Part shown: in pieces, positions 1-8,678 of the stretch
Layout: every line of letters begins with the position of its first letter
Position numbering within the stretch: the first letter of the stretch is position 1
Made by a program: the position numbers and the translations under genes
Notes under the pieces: generated by a model
The model's database searches: none
Seen by the model: the letters and a program-made list of their open reading frames with translations, nothing else
Told to the model about the DNA's origin: nothing
Origin: Hymenobacter chitinivorans DSM 11115
GTDB taxonomy: Bacteria; Bacteroidota; Bacteroidia; Cytophagales; Hymenobacteraceae
DNA: 64,000 nucleotides
Assembly: GCF_002797555.1 (NCBI RefSeq)
Contig: NZ_PGFA01000001.1
Coordinates: 930,001 to 994,000, forward strand
Direction: 5' to 3'

Positions 1-1641
1 TTCTCCAACTACCCCGACCTGCTCAACTCCATCAGCAAAGTGCAGGTGCAACGGGGCGTGGGCACCAGCCAGAACGGCAGCGCCAGCTTTGGGGGCAGTA
101 TTCAACTGTTTTCGCCGTCGTTGCGCCAGGACTCGGCTTCGGCCACCGTGGGGCTGGGTTACGGCTCGTTTAACAGCTACCGGGCGTTCGGGGAGTACGC
201 CAGCGGCCTGCATGGCCGCAAGGCGCTCTACGTGCGGGCCTCTCAGCTGCACTCCGACGGCTACAAGGACCGCTCGGCCAACACGTCCCGCTCGGTCTTT
301 ATCAGCGGCGGGCTGTTTTACGACAAAACCACCTGGAAGCTCAACGTGCTGGCCGGGCACCAGCAGAATCAGCTGGCCTGGCTGGGAGTGCCCGACTCGG
401 TGCTGGCCGTCAACCGCCGGGCCAACGTCAACGGCCCCGAAAATGACCGGTTCGACCAGGCCTTAGTGCAGCTGCAGAATACCTGGCAGCCCGCGGCCGG
501 CACCGTGGTGAATACCAGCGTGTACGCCTCGTTTCTGAAGGGCAACTATGACTTCGACCTCAACAGCTTTCTGGGTTTGCCTTCCACCGCTGAGCTCTAT
601 AACTACGCTTTCCAATCGGGCTTCTGGGGCGCTTACACCTCGTATTCCCGCCAGCTCGGCCGCCTGACCTGGACCAGCGGCCTGCACGCCAACACCTACC
701 ACCGCCAGCATACCGGCAGCGAAAAGGCTCTGGGCCAGCTCTACCAGAATACCGGCCGCAAGCGGGAGGCCAGCGCCTTTACCAAGCTCGAGTACGAAGT
801 GCAGCGCTTTACCCTGTTTGCCGACGTGCAGGGCCGCACCGTGGCTTTTGAGTACGATGGCGCGGTGCCGCTGGGTAAGTTAGACTGGCAATTCTTTAAC
901 CCCAAAGCCGGGGTGAGCTTTGCCGCTTCCAACCATGCTACGCTCTACTACAGCCTGGGCCGCACCGGCCGGGAACCCACCCGCAACGACCTGTTCGGGG
1001 GCAGCGACGACCTGCTGGCCGACGCCGACGGCCAGGCCCTGATTACGAGCCCGGCGGCCGAGTACGTGCTGGACCAGGAGCTGGGCCTACGCTACCAGCG
1101 GAGCCAACTTGAAATCGGGGTGAATGGCTACTACATGGATTTTAAGAACGAAATCGTGCTCAACGGTAAGTTTGGACCCAACGGCCTGGCCCTGACCAAC
1201 AACGTAAAAAGCAGCGTGCGGACCGGCCTGGAAGCCACGGCCCGCTGGCAGGCGTCTCGGCATTGGTCGTTGCTGAACAACTCGGCCTTCAACTACAGCC
1301 GCATCCGGGAGCAGACCGAGGAGTTTCGCCCCATCCTAACTCCGGGCCTGATTCTGAACCAGGAAGTAGCCTACCAAACTGGCCCCTGGGCCGCCACCGT
1401 GGCGGGCCGCTACCAGAGCCGCTCTTTTGTTGATTTTGCCAACTCGGCCACGATAGGGGAGTACGCCCTGCTCAATGCCCGATTAGAATACAGCAGCCGG
1501 CACTACCAGGTCACGGCTTTTGCCAACAACCTGACCAACACCAAGTATTTCAACAACGGCAGCGTGGAGGCCGACGGCACCCGCAAGTATTTCGTGCAGG
1601 CTCCCCGCAACTATTACCTCAGCGTCCAGTACCGTTTCTAG
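1..1641 (+). CDS. TonB-dependent outer-membrane receptor, 5' truncated
   Basis: Outer-membrane transporter that takes up a substrate using TonB energy. The reading frame is open from base 1, so the signal peptide and most of the plug domain lie outside the window. The first residues still show the end of the plug (VQVQRGVGTSQNG, then GGSIQL), followed by about 500 residues of alternating aromatic and polar beta-strands. It ends in the aromatic YRF typical of beta-barrels inserted by BamA. NadR follows after only 24 bases on the same strand, which suggests co-transcription and a link to uptake of an NAD precursor. The substrate is inferred from the neighbour only; iron chelates or other ligands remain possible. 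Confidence 0.9.
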   Translation, partial: FSNYPDLLNSISKVQVQRGVGTSQNGSASFGGSIQLFSPSLRQDSASATVGLGYGSFNSYRAFGEYASGLHGRKALYVRASQLHSDGYKDRSANTSRSVFISGGLFYDKTTWKLNVLAGHQQNQLAWLGVPDSVLAVNRRANVNGPENDRFDQALVQLQNTWQPAAGTVVNTSVYASFLKGNYDFDLNSFLGLPSTAELYNYAFQSGFWGAYTSYSRQLGRLTWTSGLHANTYHRQHTGSEKALGQLYQNTGRKREASAFTKLEYEVQRFTLFADVQGRTVAFEYDGAVPLGKLDWQFFNPKAGVSFAASNHATLYYSLGRTGREPTRNDLFGGSDDLLADADGQALITSPAAEYVLDQELGLRYQRSQLEIGVNGYYMDFKNEIVLNGKFGPNGLALTNNVKSSVRTGLEATARWQASRHWSLLNNSAFNYSRIREQTEEFRPILTPGLILNQEVAYQTGPWAATVAGRYQSRSFVDFANSATIGEYALLNARLEYSSRHYQVTAFANNLTNTKYFNNGSVEADGTRKYFVQAPRNYYLSVQYRF

Positions 1642-1665
1642 CCCGGCTTTCTGCTGCTTGCCCGC

Positions 1666-2646
1666 ATGACCAAGGCCTTTGTTTTCGGCAAATTTCTGCC
1701 TTTCCACCGCGGGCACGAACAGCTCATCCGCTTCGCGCTCCGGCACTGCGACCAGCTCACGGTGCTGGTGTGCGCCAGTGACCAGGAAACCGTGCCCGGC
1801 CCGCTTCGCCAGCAGTGGATTCAGGAAACCTTTGCTACTGAGCCCCGCGTGAGAGTGCAGCTGCTGGAATACCAGGAAAGTGAGCTGCCCAACACCTCCG
1901 AAACCTCCTTACCGGTGGCCACCATCTGGGCCGACCGGTTTCGGCAGCTGTTGCCCAACTGCACGCTGGTCGTGACTTCCGAACCTTACGGCGAGTTGGT
2001 GGCGGCCCGCATGGGCATCCGGCACGTGGCCTTCGATGTGGCCCGGCGGCAGGTGCCCGTGTCGGCTACCCTCATTCGGGCTGACCGGCAGCGGTACTGG
2101 CCGTTTCTGCCCGCCAGCGTGCGGCCCTACTACTGCCGCAAAGTGGTAATCCTGGGGGCGGAGTCGACGGGCAAGACCACGCTGGCAACTGAGCTGGCCG
2201 CTCATTTCGGGGCCACGCTGGTGCTGGAAGCCGCCCGGGACCTGATTGCCGACTCCAACCACTTCACCCCCGACGACTTGCAGCAAGTCGTAGCCGAGCA
2301 CACTCGCCGCATTGCCCAGGCCGTGCGGGGCGGCCAGGCTCTGGTTATCATCGATACCGACGTGCACATTACCCAGTCGTACGCCCACCTGACCTGGGGC
2401 CGGGAGCTGGCCGTAAGCCCCGCCGTATACGCCACCCACCGCGCCGATTTGTATTTGTATCTGGCCGCCGACGTGCCCTTTGTGCAGGATGGCACCCGCC
2501 TGTCGGCCACTGAGCGGCAGCGCCTGGACCACTCGCACCGGCAAATGCTGCAGCGCCATAACGTAGCCCCGGAGGAGCTGAGCGGCAGCTGGGTGCAACG
2601 CCTGGCCCGCGCCGTGGCGCTGGTGGAGCAGTTATTAACTCAATAG
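1666..2646 (+). CDS. nadR: Bifunctional NadR: NMN adenylyltransferase / ribosylnicotinamide kinase
   Basis: Cytoplasmic NAD-salvage enzyme with two domains. The N-terminal nucleotidyltransferase domain (about residues 1-150) begins with a GKFLPFHRGH signature, with the HxGH-type HRGH at 14-17, and has an SATLIR element near 133-138. The C-terminal kinase domain has a P-loop GAESTGKTT at 164-172. By family knowledge, the kinase phosphorylates nicotinamide riboside to NMN and the first domain adenylates NMN to NAD. The length of 326 residues fits NadR without the DNA-binding domain found in enteric forms. The gene lies 24 bases behind a TonB receptor, which fits a precursor-uptake and salvage unit. 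No PnuC transporter is visible nearby. Confidence 0.88.
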   Translation: MTKAFVFGKFLPFHRGHEQLIRFALRHCDQLTVLVCASDQETVPGPLRQQWIQETFATEPRVRVQLLEYQESELPNTSETSLPVATIWADRFRQLLPNCTLVVTSEPYGELVAARMGIRHVAFDVARRQVPVSATLIRADRQRYWPFLPASVRPYYCRKVVILGAESTGKTTLATELAAHFGATLVLEAARDLIADSNHFTPDDLQQVVAEHTRRIAQAVRGGQALVIIDTDVHITQSYAHLTWGRELAVSPAVYATHRADLYLYLAADVPFVQDGTRLSATERQRLDHSHRQMLQRHNVAPEELSGSWVQRLARAVALVEQLLTQ

Positions 2647-2714
2647 GACCGCTGCTGACCGCACCGGCGGGCTGCTGGGGCTGAATCAAACGGTACGGTT
2701 TCCGAAATCCGGAG

Positions 2715-3125
2715 CTAGAGCGTGGCGACTTGGGCGGCGCGGGTTTCCCGGGGCTTTTGTACCAGGTAATAATAGAGCAGGATCAATAGGCCGGTCAGGA
2801 AGGGGAGCAGGGCCAGGTGTTTGCCCGTGACGCTACCCCAGACGCGGAACGTATCGAAACCGAAAAACTCGCTGATCATCCAGTAGGAGTTGGCCGAAAT
2901 CCAGAATACGATGGCCAGATTGTGCGCCAGCTCGGCCTTGATGTCGCGGGTGCGCCAGGTGATGAGCACCGCAATGAGGAGCGTCGGGAAAATCATGGTC
3001 AGGCCCAGGGGCTTCCAGATCATGCACCAGCCGATGTCCTTGAGCAGCCAGAACAGAATGTGCATGTTTTCCATCCGGCGGTAGGGGGCCGGAATACTGT
3101 AAAGCGGATCGGCAGACTGGGACAT
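2715..3125 (-). CDS. Small integral membrane protein, unknown function
   Basis: A 136-residue protein starting at MSQSADPLYS; the frame is open further upstream but that part looks non-coding. It has about four hydrophobic segments (around WMCIWKPLG-type sequence, FPTLLIAVLI, NLAIVFWISAN, and LLPFLTGLLILLYYY near the end) and a charged loop TWRTRDIKAEL. I do not recognise a named family. It is shorter than PnuC transporters and lacks anything I can match to them, so I do not link it to the convergent NadR gene. Confidence 0.65.
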   Translation of the reverse strand: MSQSADPLYSIPAPYRRMENMHILFWLLKDIGWCMIWKPLGLTMIFPTLLIAVLITWRTRDIKAELAHNLAIVFWISANSYWMISEFFGFDTFRVWGSVTGKHLALLPFLTGLLILLYYYLVQKPRETRAAQVATL

Positions 3126-3208
3126 AGGGCAGAAATAGGCGGAGCTTGCAAAAATAGCGGACCCCGCCGCAGAATTCTCATTGCGCAGAGCGAGAAAAGA
3201 ACGGACAA

Positions 3209-3233
3209 CAAAAAAGCCACCCAAGTGGGTGGC
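3209..3233 (-). terminator. Rho-independent terminator, minus strand
   Basis: Perfect 7-bp stem (GCCACCC at 3216-3222 paired with GGGTGGC at 3227-3233) with a 4-base loop. Read on the minus strand it is followed by a run of six T. It lies 47 bases behind the end of the small gene at 3281-3544. Confidence 0.7.
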
Positions 3234-3280
3234 TCCTGCAGTAATACATGACCGAGCCGTGGACTAGGCCCGGCCGGACA

Positions 3281-3544
3281 TTAGTTAAGCCAGAGCTGGG
3301 CTACGGGCTCAAACCGTTGGCAGTTGAAGGCCCCGTAAGGCCGCTCGGCGTAAAAACCCAGGACGTGCACCTGCAGCTGGCCGGTGCGGGCGTTGGGACG
3401 ATACTGTACCGGGTATACCGTACCCGTTTCGGGCCAGTCCCCGATGTGGTCGGTGGGCCGGCGGGTGGCGTCAATGCAGCGGGCGTACTGCTGCATGGGG
3501 AGAGGAAAAGGAAGGCTGGTCTTCTTCGTTCTGCGCATATCCAA
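3281..3544 (-). CDS. Small conserved-looking hypothetical protein
   Basis: An 87-residue soluble protein. Starts are possible at MDMRRTKK, MRRTKK or MQQYARC, the last giving 71 residues. Features include ARCIDATRR, a GDWPETGTVYPVQY stretch and HVLGFYAERPYGAF, which look like a compact beta-rich domain. Similar small proteins with a GxxYPV core are familiar from Bacteroidota, but I cannot name a family. A good terminator behind it and an AT-rich upstream region support it as a real transcription unit. Confidence 0.55.
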   Translation of the reverse strand: MDMRRTKKTSLPFPLPMQQYARCIDATRRPTDHIGDWPETGTVYPVQYRPNARTGQLQVHVLGFYAERPYGAFNCQRFEPVAQLWLN

Positions 3545-3945
3545 AAATAAGAATATTATTCTTAAGCTAATAATATTAGGTAGAAAAAAAGCAAGAAAAG
3601 TATCTGGTTATCGGACTTGGGCTAGGATTAAAATTATATTAAAGAAAATATTGCCCAGAGTAAATTTTAGGGAGTAGGAACTTTTTGGGAACTTATTACC
3701 TGGAATTTGCTAAATATGTTAGCTGAACAAGGTCGTCGTTTTGCTAACAATTGTTAGTCAACTAGATGCAGCTGAGTCCTAAATTCTGCATCTAGCAGCA
3801 TCGGTTACGAGCCGCCATAATTTTTCCTGGCTAACCCGGTGAATATTATTGACTTTCTATGTAGATAGTCGCTATTTTCCCGTATCCCAAAGCGCCCGCC
3901 TACGTATCGGGTAGTATCCTGCCTCTTTGTATAGTCTGCTCCACT
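3545..3945. other. AT-rich intergenic region
   Basis: About 400 bases between diverging genes, much richer in A and T than the surroundings, especially at 3540-3680. Short open frames here lack coding character. It probably holds the promoters for both flanking genes. I found no clean TTG...TAnnTTTG pair. Confidence 0.5.
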
Positions 3946-4290
3946 ATGAATACCACCGCACCTTGCTTATTCTCTTCGCTGCCGGCGGCCTTGCAAAGCC
4001 GCTTTGTTCAGTTTCTGCGCCAGGAGCTGGGCGGCAGTCACCACACGGCCGTAGCCCCCGCCGATGAATGGCTGCAGGCGGCCCTGGTCGTAGACCCTAC
4101 CGTACAGGTTCATCCCGCCCGCGGCACCTTCTGGATTCGGCGCGGCCGCCAAGCCCTGGAAAGCATTGCCCGCAACTACCTAGTGGTACCCCGGCCCGTG
4201 GCCGAACTGCTCGACCGGCATCAGCTCTTGCGTGCCAACCCCGCCGACTACGGCCTGACCGACGAGGAATGGCTGGCTCTGGCTTTGTAA
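3946..4290 (+). CDS. Hypothetical protein, 114 residues
   Basis: Soluble protein starting MNTTAPCLFSSLP, without signal peptide or membrane segment. The N-terminal half is predicted helical (LPAALQSRFVQFLRQEL), and the C-terminal part ends in an acidic helix GLTDEEWLALAL. I recognise no family. It is followed by a strong bidirectional terminator that separates it from the T6SS genes, so no role in secretion is implied. Confidence 0.6.
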   Translation: MNTTAPCLFSSLPAALQSRFVQFLRQELGGSHHTAVAPADEWLQAALVVDPTVQVHPARGTFWIRRGRQALESIARNYLVVPRPVAELLDRHQLLRANPADYGLTDEEWLALAL

Positions 4291-4311
4291 CAACCGCTCC
4301 TGCCTTACTAT

Positions 4312-4355
4312 AGCAACAGCGGCCCGGTAAGCTACCGGGCCGCTGTTGCTTTTTG
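4312..4355. terminator. Bidirectional Rho-independent terminator
   Basis: Perfect 18-bp inverted repeat (4312-4329 with 4333-4350), 3-base loop, then TTTTT. It lies between the convergent genes ending at 4290 (+) and 4369 (-). Confidence 0.85.
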
Positions 4356-4368
4356 CCAGGTTCCTATT

Positions 4369-5400
4369 TTAAATACCGGCCGTGGTGTAGCCCAGCACGG
4401 GCGCTTCGCCATCGGCGTCGGCTAGCACAAAGGCTGGCTCCTCCTGGGCTACCTCGTAGCGCAGCACCACATCGGTTTCGAAGGCAATGAAATACTGGCA
4501 GAGCAGCTGCAGGGCCCGGGCTTGCCAGGTATCCGAGAGGAAGCTTTCCAGGGCGGCCGTCGTCAGGTCCGGCAAGCTAATTTCCAGCGCGGGCAGGGTT
4601 TCCTGGTACAGGCCGCCCAGCACAAACTGCCGGCCCAGCTCCAGGTTACCCAGGCTCAGGCCGCCACTGCTGGCCGCCGGAGCGGCCGGAGCTGGCGTTG
4701 CGAAGCGCAGCGGGGCCACCGTGCGCAGCACCACGGGCGTTTCCAGCACGCTCTCGAAGCAGCGCCGGGTCAGCTCCAGGTCGCCGGTGATGCGGTGGGC
4801 CAGGGGCAGCAGGTAGAGCAGGGCCGTCACCTGGCGGGCGGGCAGCTGGCCTTCCAGGTTCCAGAAGCGGGCCAGCACCTCGTTGTACCACTCGGCCGAC
4901 AAGTTGGTCATGTAGCGCCGCTCCTCCTGCTCGAGCAGCACCCGGAAGCGGTAAAACTCCTGCTCCAGCGGCAAAAAGAACCGGCGGGCGGCTTTTTCCT
5001 TACGGCGCTGGGTCTGGATTTCTTCCACCATAGGCTGCACGCCGGGGCGGGGCGTGGGGTCGGAGGGGTGGTGAAACAGCTCCTGGGGCAGGGCATCGTA
5101 AAGACCTTCCCGATGCACCTCGACGGTTGTTTTCGGGGAGCTCCAGCGGTTGGTCTGCTCCTCGGTGGTGGCGCCCAGGTCGCGGCGGTAGCGGCGGGCA
5201 AACAGGCTCAGGGGCCGGATAATAAAGTCGTCGAACTGGTAGCCGTGGGCCAGCAAATCGGCCAGCACCACTTCCAGCCGCAGGTCGATGGGGCGGCGCC
5301 GAAGCTGGGTAAACAGCTGCTGCAACGTGGAAACCGGCCGGGCCGCGGGAGCCGCGGGCCGTACCTCGGGCGAGACGAGTTCAGGGCTGGATTTTGGCAT
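4369..5400 (-). CDS. tssG: Probable T6SS baseplate protein TssG (subtype iii)
   Basis: A 343-residue soluble protein. The N-terminus carries a Pro/Ala-rich stretch, then a segment IDLRLEVVLADLLAHG followed by DDFIIRPLSLFARRYRRD, then FFLPLEQEFYRFRVLLEQEE and an all-helical middle. This arrangement and length fit what I expect of the divergent TssG of Bacteroidota. TssG sits with TssF in the baseplate wedge and contacts TssK. The assignment also rests on context: TssE, TssF and TssK lie next door and TssG is otherwise missing. It stands alone and diverges from tssN, with 162 bases between them. A cluster-specific protein of other function cannot be excluded. Confidence 0.6.
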   Translation of the reverse strand: MPKSSPELVSPEVRPAAPAARPVSTLQQLFTQLRRRPIDLRLEVVLADLLAHGYQFDDFIIRPLSLFARRYRRDLGATTEEQTNRWSSPKTTVEVHREGLYDALPQELFHHPSDPTPRPGVQPMVEEIQTQRRKEKAARRFFLPLEQEFYRFRVLLEQEERRYMTNLSAEWYNEVLARFWNLEGQLPARQVTALLYLLPLAHRITGDLELTRRCFESVLETPVVLRTVAPLRFATPAPAAPAASSGGLSLGNLELGRQFVLGGLYQETLPALEISLPDLTTAALESFLSDTWQARALQLLCQYFIAFETDVVLRYEVAQEEPAFVLADADGEAPVLGYTTAGI

Positions 5401-5562
5401 AGTATATTTTTTCTGACAACTTACACCCGATTATAGCTCGGGCAAGATATACACACAGCGGTTTGCGCCGGCTTGCTTCTGGTCCGAAAGAGTACCCAAA
5501 CTATTACTGCTTGTTGAACTTGGGCCGGCGCTGGTCCGTAGTTCGGCAAATATTGCTGATAT

Positions 5563-6408
5563 ATGCTTACTCCCAATCCTCAGGCGCAGGCGCGTAGCGG
5601 CGTCTCGACGGCCTTGTCGAATGCCCGCTCCAGCGTGCAGCGCAACCCAACCATCATTAGTACGCTGCTCTACCTGCTGACAGTGGTAGCCATCTTCGCG
5701 GTGGTCGGGCTGGGCGCGGCCTACAGTCCGTGGTCCTACAAACTTACTTTTTTCTTGGTGCAGCTCGTGGCTCTGCTGCTGGGCTGGGCCCATGTGCGGG
5801 CCATGCCGCGCTGGCTGACCTGGTACGACCCCGAGGCCACCTGGCACGGCCCGCTGCTGACGCTGCTGACCTGGCTGGCGGCTAGTTTGGGCCTGGCTGC
5901 CTCGAGCTGGGTGCCCTGGTTTACGCCCGCCACCCCGTCCTTGGCCTTCGTGACGGCCGCCATTCCCGTGGCCGTGCCCTATTTTTTCCTGGCTTCCTAC
6001 CAGGCCTGGCGGCAGATTCCGGTCAAGCAGTACAAGCTGTGGTATTACCAGCCCAGCGCCGCCGGCCCCGACCTCTCGCGCATGGATTTGAGCAACTTCA
6101 TGGTGATTCACTTCTGGATGTCGCGGCGCTACGGGGAGTCGCTGTTTCACGATTTCTCGTCGAAGGCGCCCTACGAAATGCGCTTCAGTGACCTGTTTCA
6201 CATCTTTCTGACCGATTATAACCTAATTAAGCCCGAGCAGGCCATTCAGTACCTGGACAACGACGGGCACTCCTACGGCTGGATTTTTTATGCCAAGCAG
6301 CCCTGGTGGAAGCCCCGCCGCTACTACGACCCGGATTACACATTCCGGGATAATTTCATTAAACAGGGAAATATTATTGTGGCCAAGCGCGTCGCGGTGC
6401 AGAGCTAA
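5563..6408 (+). CDS. tssN: T6SS subtype iii membrane protein TssN
   Basis: TssN is a transmembrane component found only in T6SS subtype iii of Bacteroidota, where it belongs to the membrane-anchoring part that replaces TssJ/L/M. The 281-residue protein has a soluble N-terminus of about 30 residues and four membrane segments near residues 31-52, 60-78, 97-116 and 126-146. A soluble C-terminal half follows with FMVIHFWMSRRYGE, RFSDLFHIFLTDYN and a GWIFY stretch. It is the first gene of a plus-strand run tssN-K-O-E-F, 117 bases before tssK. Confidence 0.85.
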   Translation: MLTPNPQAQARSGVSTALSNARSSVQRNPTIISTLLYLLTVVAIFAVVGLGAAYSPWSYKLTFFLVQLVALLLGWAHVRAMPRWLTWYDPEATWHGPLLTLLTWLAASLGLAASSWVPWFTPATPSLAFVTAAIPVAVPYFFLASYQAWRQIPVKQYKLWYYQPSAAGPDLSRMDLSNFMVIHFWMSRRYGESLFHDFSSKAPYEMRFSDLFHIFLTDYNLIKPEQAIQYLDNDGHSYGWIFYAKQPWWKPRRYYDPDYTFRDNFIKQGNIIVAKRVAVQS

Positions 6409-6525
6409 GCGGCCTTCGTAAGGGGCCGGAGCCGCGTAATCTGGCGGCGCTTGGCTAATTTGCGGCGGCCTCGTATCGGCCAATAGCTATTTCTGTATTC
6501 TCTTTCCTTTCCTCGCGGCTTCCTT

Positions 6526-7701
6526 ATGTTACCCGAAATCAAGCATTACCCGGTCAACTGGGTCGACGGTATGAAAATTTCCCGTCGGCATTTTACTGAG
6601 CTTGAGCAATTTACTACCGAGCACCTGCGCGACGCCACGGCCCTGGGCCTGAGTGCCCACCGCTACGGCCTGCTGCCCGCCGACGCGCAGGGCCCGTCGT
6701 CCTTCGAGCTGCTGCTCAGCGTCGACCACCAGCAGGCCGTGACGGCGCGACTCACGCACTGCCGGGCCGTCACGGCCGGCGGGGCGCGCATCGAGCTGAC
6801 CGGCGCGGCCGAGCCGCTCACGTTTCGCACGAGTCTGGCCCAGCTGTTGAGCGAGTTCAACCTGACGGCCACCGAGCAGCTGCGCTTCCACGTGGTGGTG
6901 TCGGTGAATCCCTACGTGCGGATTCCGATGGGCGCCCCGGCCCCCGAAGAAATTCCGCCCCGCCACCCGTATACCACGCCCGAATATCAGCTCAGCGTGG
7001 TGCCGGCCCTGCAGCTCAACTCCACCCAGGTCAGCTCATTTCACCTGGTAGTGGGCGAGCTGGTGTACCAGGAAGGCGCCCTGCGGCCCGTGGCGCAGTT
7101 TATTCCGCCCAGCATGGCGGTGCTCAGCCACCCGGCCCTGCTCAAGTGGCTGCACCAAACCGAGCACCTGCTGCAGGAAATCGAGACGGAAGCTTTCCGG
7201 GTGATTCACAAGGTGCGCATGCGGCCCGACAAGAAAAACAACCTCAGCGAGCTGGTGCACCTGGTGGCCGAGCGGCTGGTAACGGCCCTAGCCCAGGAGC
7301 TGACCGGCCTGCACTTCACCGCCGCCCAGCAGCCGCCCGTGGAGCTGCTCAGCACCCTGATGCGACTGGCCAAGCAGTTTAAGACTGGTTTGTACTGCCT
7401 CACCGAAGCCGAGCGGGAAGAGCTACTAAAGTACTTTGAGCAGTGGTCCGAGATTCTGCCGGCCACCTTGCTCAACTCCCTGCAGGAAGCCACCACCGCC
7501 ACCTACGACCCCCTGAACGTGCACGGCAGCCTGCAGCAGCACTACGCGCTGTGGCAGCTGGTGGCCACCATTTTCCGCCAGCTCAGCCAGCTCGAGTACA
7601 TTGGCAAAAACAAGGAGGGCTGGAAAACCTTCATCAACGAAAACCCGGTGGCGGCTTCTACGGCACCCGAAAAGCCCGCCACCCGCTGGAACCCATTCTA
7701 G
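6526..7701 (+). CDS. tssK: T6SS baseplate protein TssK
   Basis: TssK links the baseplate wedges to the membrane complex. The 391-residue protein opens with LPEIKHYPVNWVDGMKISRRHF, which matches the conserved TssK start (V-W-x-DGM...xxHF). Beta-rich N-terminal domains follow to about residue 180, then a helical C-terminal region. In the Bacteroidota form the protein is somewhat shorter than the roughly 445 residues of proteobacterial TssK. It lies 33 bases upstream of tssO on the same strand. Confidence 0.9.
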   Translation: MLPEIKHYPVNWVDGMKISRRHFTELEQFTTEHLRDATALGLSAHRYGLLPADAQGPSSFELLLSVDHQQAVTARLTHCRAVTAGGARIELTGAAEPLTFRTSLAQLLSEFNLTATEQLRFHVVVSVNPYVRIPMGAPAPEEIPPRHPYTTPEYQLSVVPALQLNSTQVSSFHLVVGELVYQEGALRPVAQFIPPSMAVLSHPALLKWLHQTEHLLQEIETEAFRVIHKVRMRPDKKNNLSELVHLVAERLVTALAQELTGLHFTAAQQPPVELLSTLMRLAKQFKTGLYCLTEAEREELLKYFEQWSEILPATLLNSLQEATTATYDPLNVHGSLQQHYALWQLVATIFRQLSQLEYIGKNKEGWKTFINENPVAASTAPEKPATRWNPF

Positions 7702-7734
7702 CCCCCTTCCTTTCCCGACCTTCCTCGTTCTTTC

Positions 7735-8631
7735 ATGAAACCCCTCAACCAAGCTGAACGCACCACCCGCCTGTGGAAATTTGCTTTGCTGTATCTGCTG
7801 GCCTTGGTTATTCCGGTGACAGCCTGCTACTTCCTGTTTTCGGATGGCACCGTCGCCGCGGAAAACGCCCGGCTGAAGCAGGAGCTGACCCAAACCAAGG
7901 ATGAGCAGCGCCGCCTGCTGACCCAGATGGACACGCTCACCAAGCACCTGCAGCGCATTGACTTCACCGACCGGCAGCTGCGCTCCGAAGGCAACGACCT
8001 GGTCGTGGGAGAGCTCAATAAGCGCGCCCAGGACTATATGAACTCCATTGCACTGTCCCTGAACGAGCTGCGCCGCGACTCGGCCCGGATGCAGATGGTG
8101 GCCAACAAACGCATTGCCCAGAACGTGCTGCGCGACTTCGACCTATTCCGCAACAACCGTAGCACCATCGACTTTTTGCGCCAGTCGCTCGACAAGCGCG
8201 GCATCGACGTGTCGGGCCGGGAGCAAATGGCCGCCGAACTGGCCCAGACCAAGCAGCTGCTGGCCACCTATCAGGCCGCCGCGGCCAACCGGCCTGCTCC
8301 CATGCCGTCCGGGGGCGGCGGCGGTGGGGGCGGCGGAGGCAGCAGCGGGGGCGGCGGGGGCAGTGCCCGCACGGCCGAGCTCCAGCGCAACCTGCTCGAC
8401 GCCCAGCAGCAGGTCAGCCTGCTCGAAGACAAGGTGACCTTTGCCAACGCCGACTGCCTGCGCCTGCGGGCTGCCGCCGTGGGCGGTAAGCGCCGCCGCG
8501 AAATGCTGGAGCAGGCCCGCAAGTCGTACCTGACCATTCTGCAGAACCCCAGCTCCGGCGACATGAAGGAAACGGTGGAGAAAATGGTGGAGGTTATTGA
8601 CCAGGAACTGAAAAAAGGCATTTTCAACTAA
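7735..8631 (+). CDS. tssO: T6SS subtype iii protein TssO with glycine-rich insert
   Basis: TssO is a bitopic inner-membrane component specific to subtype iii. The 298-residue protein has one N-terminal membrane segment (about 14-34), then long charged heptad-like helices (about 40-180) that probably form a coiled coil. An almost pure Gly/Ser stretch follows at 193-210, then another helical segment (about 213-298). The glycine stretch looks like a flexible hinge between the two helical parts; the rest fits the family. It sits between tssK and tssE. Confidence 0.85.
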   Translation: MKPLNQAERTTRLWKFALLYLLALVIPVTACYFLFSDGTVAAENARLKQELTQTKDEQRRLLTQMDTLTKHLQRIDFTDRQLRSEGNDLVVGELNKRAQDYMNSIALSLNELRRDSARMQMVANKRIAQNVLRDFDLFRNNRSTIDFLRQSLDKRGIDVSGREQMAAELAQTKQLLATYQAAAANRPAPMPSGGGGGGGGGGSSGGGGGSARTAELQRNLLDAQQQVSLLEDKVTFANADCLRLRAAAVGGKRRREMLEQARKSYLTILQNPSSGDMKETVEKMVEVIDQELKKGIFN

Positions 8632-8678
8632 GCGGCTGCCGCCCTGGCCGCGGGGTGGGCAGTCATTTCCGGCCCGCT

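Noticed and set aside
2715..3125. Small membrane protein next to nadR considered as the PnuC transporter
   Set aside because: Too short, with about four membrane segments, convergent with nadR, and no PnuC features.
5431..6201. Long open frame on the minus strand opposite tssN
   Set aside because: Antisense to a well-supported gene; composition is typical of the complement of GC-rich coding sequence, with no recognisable domain.
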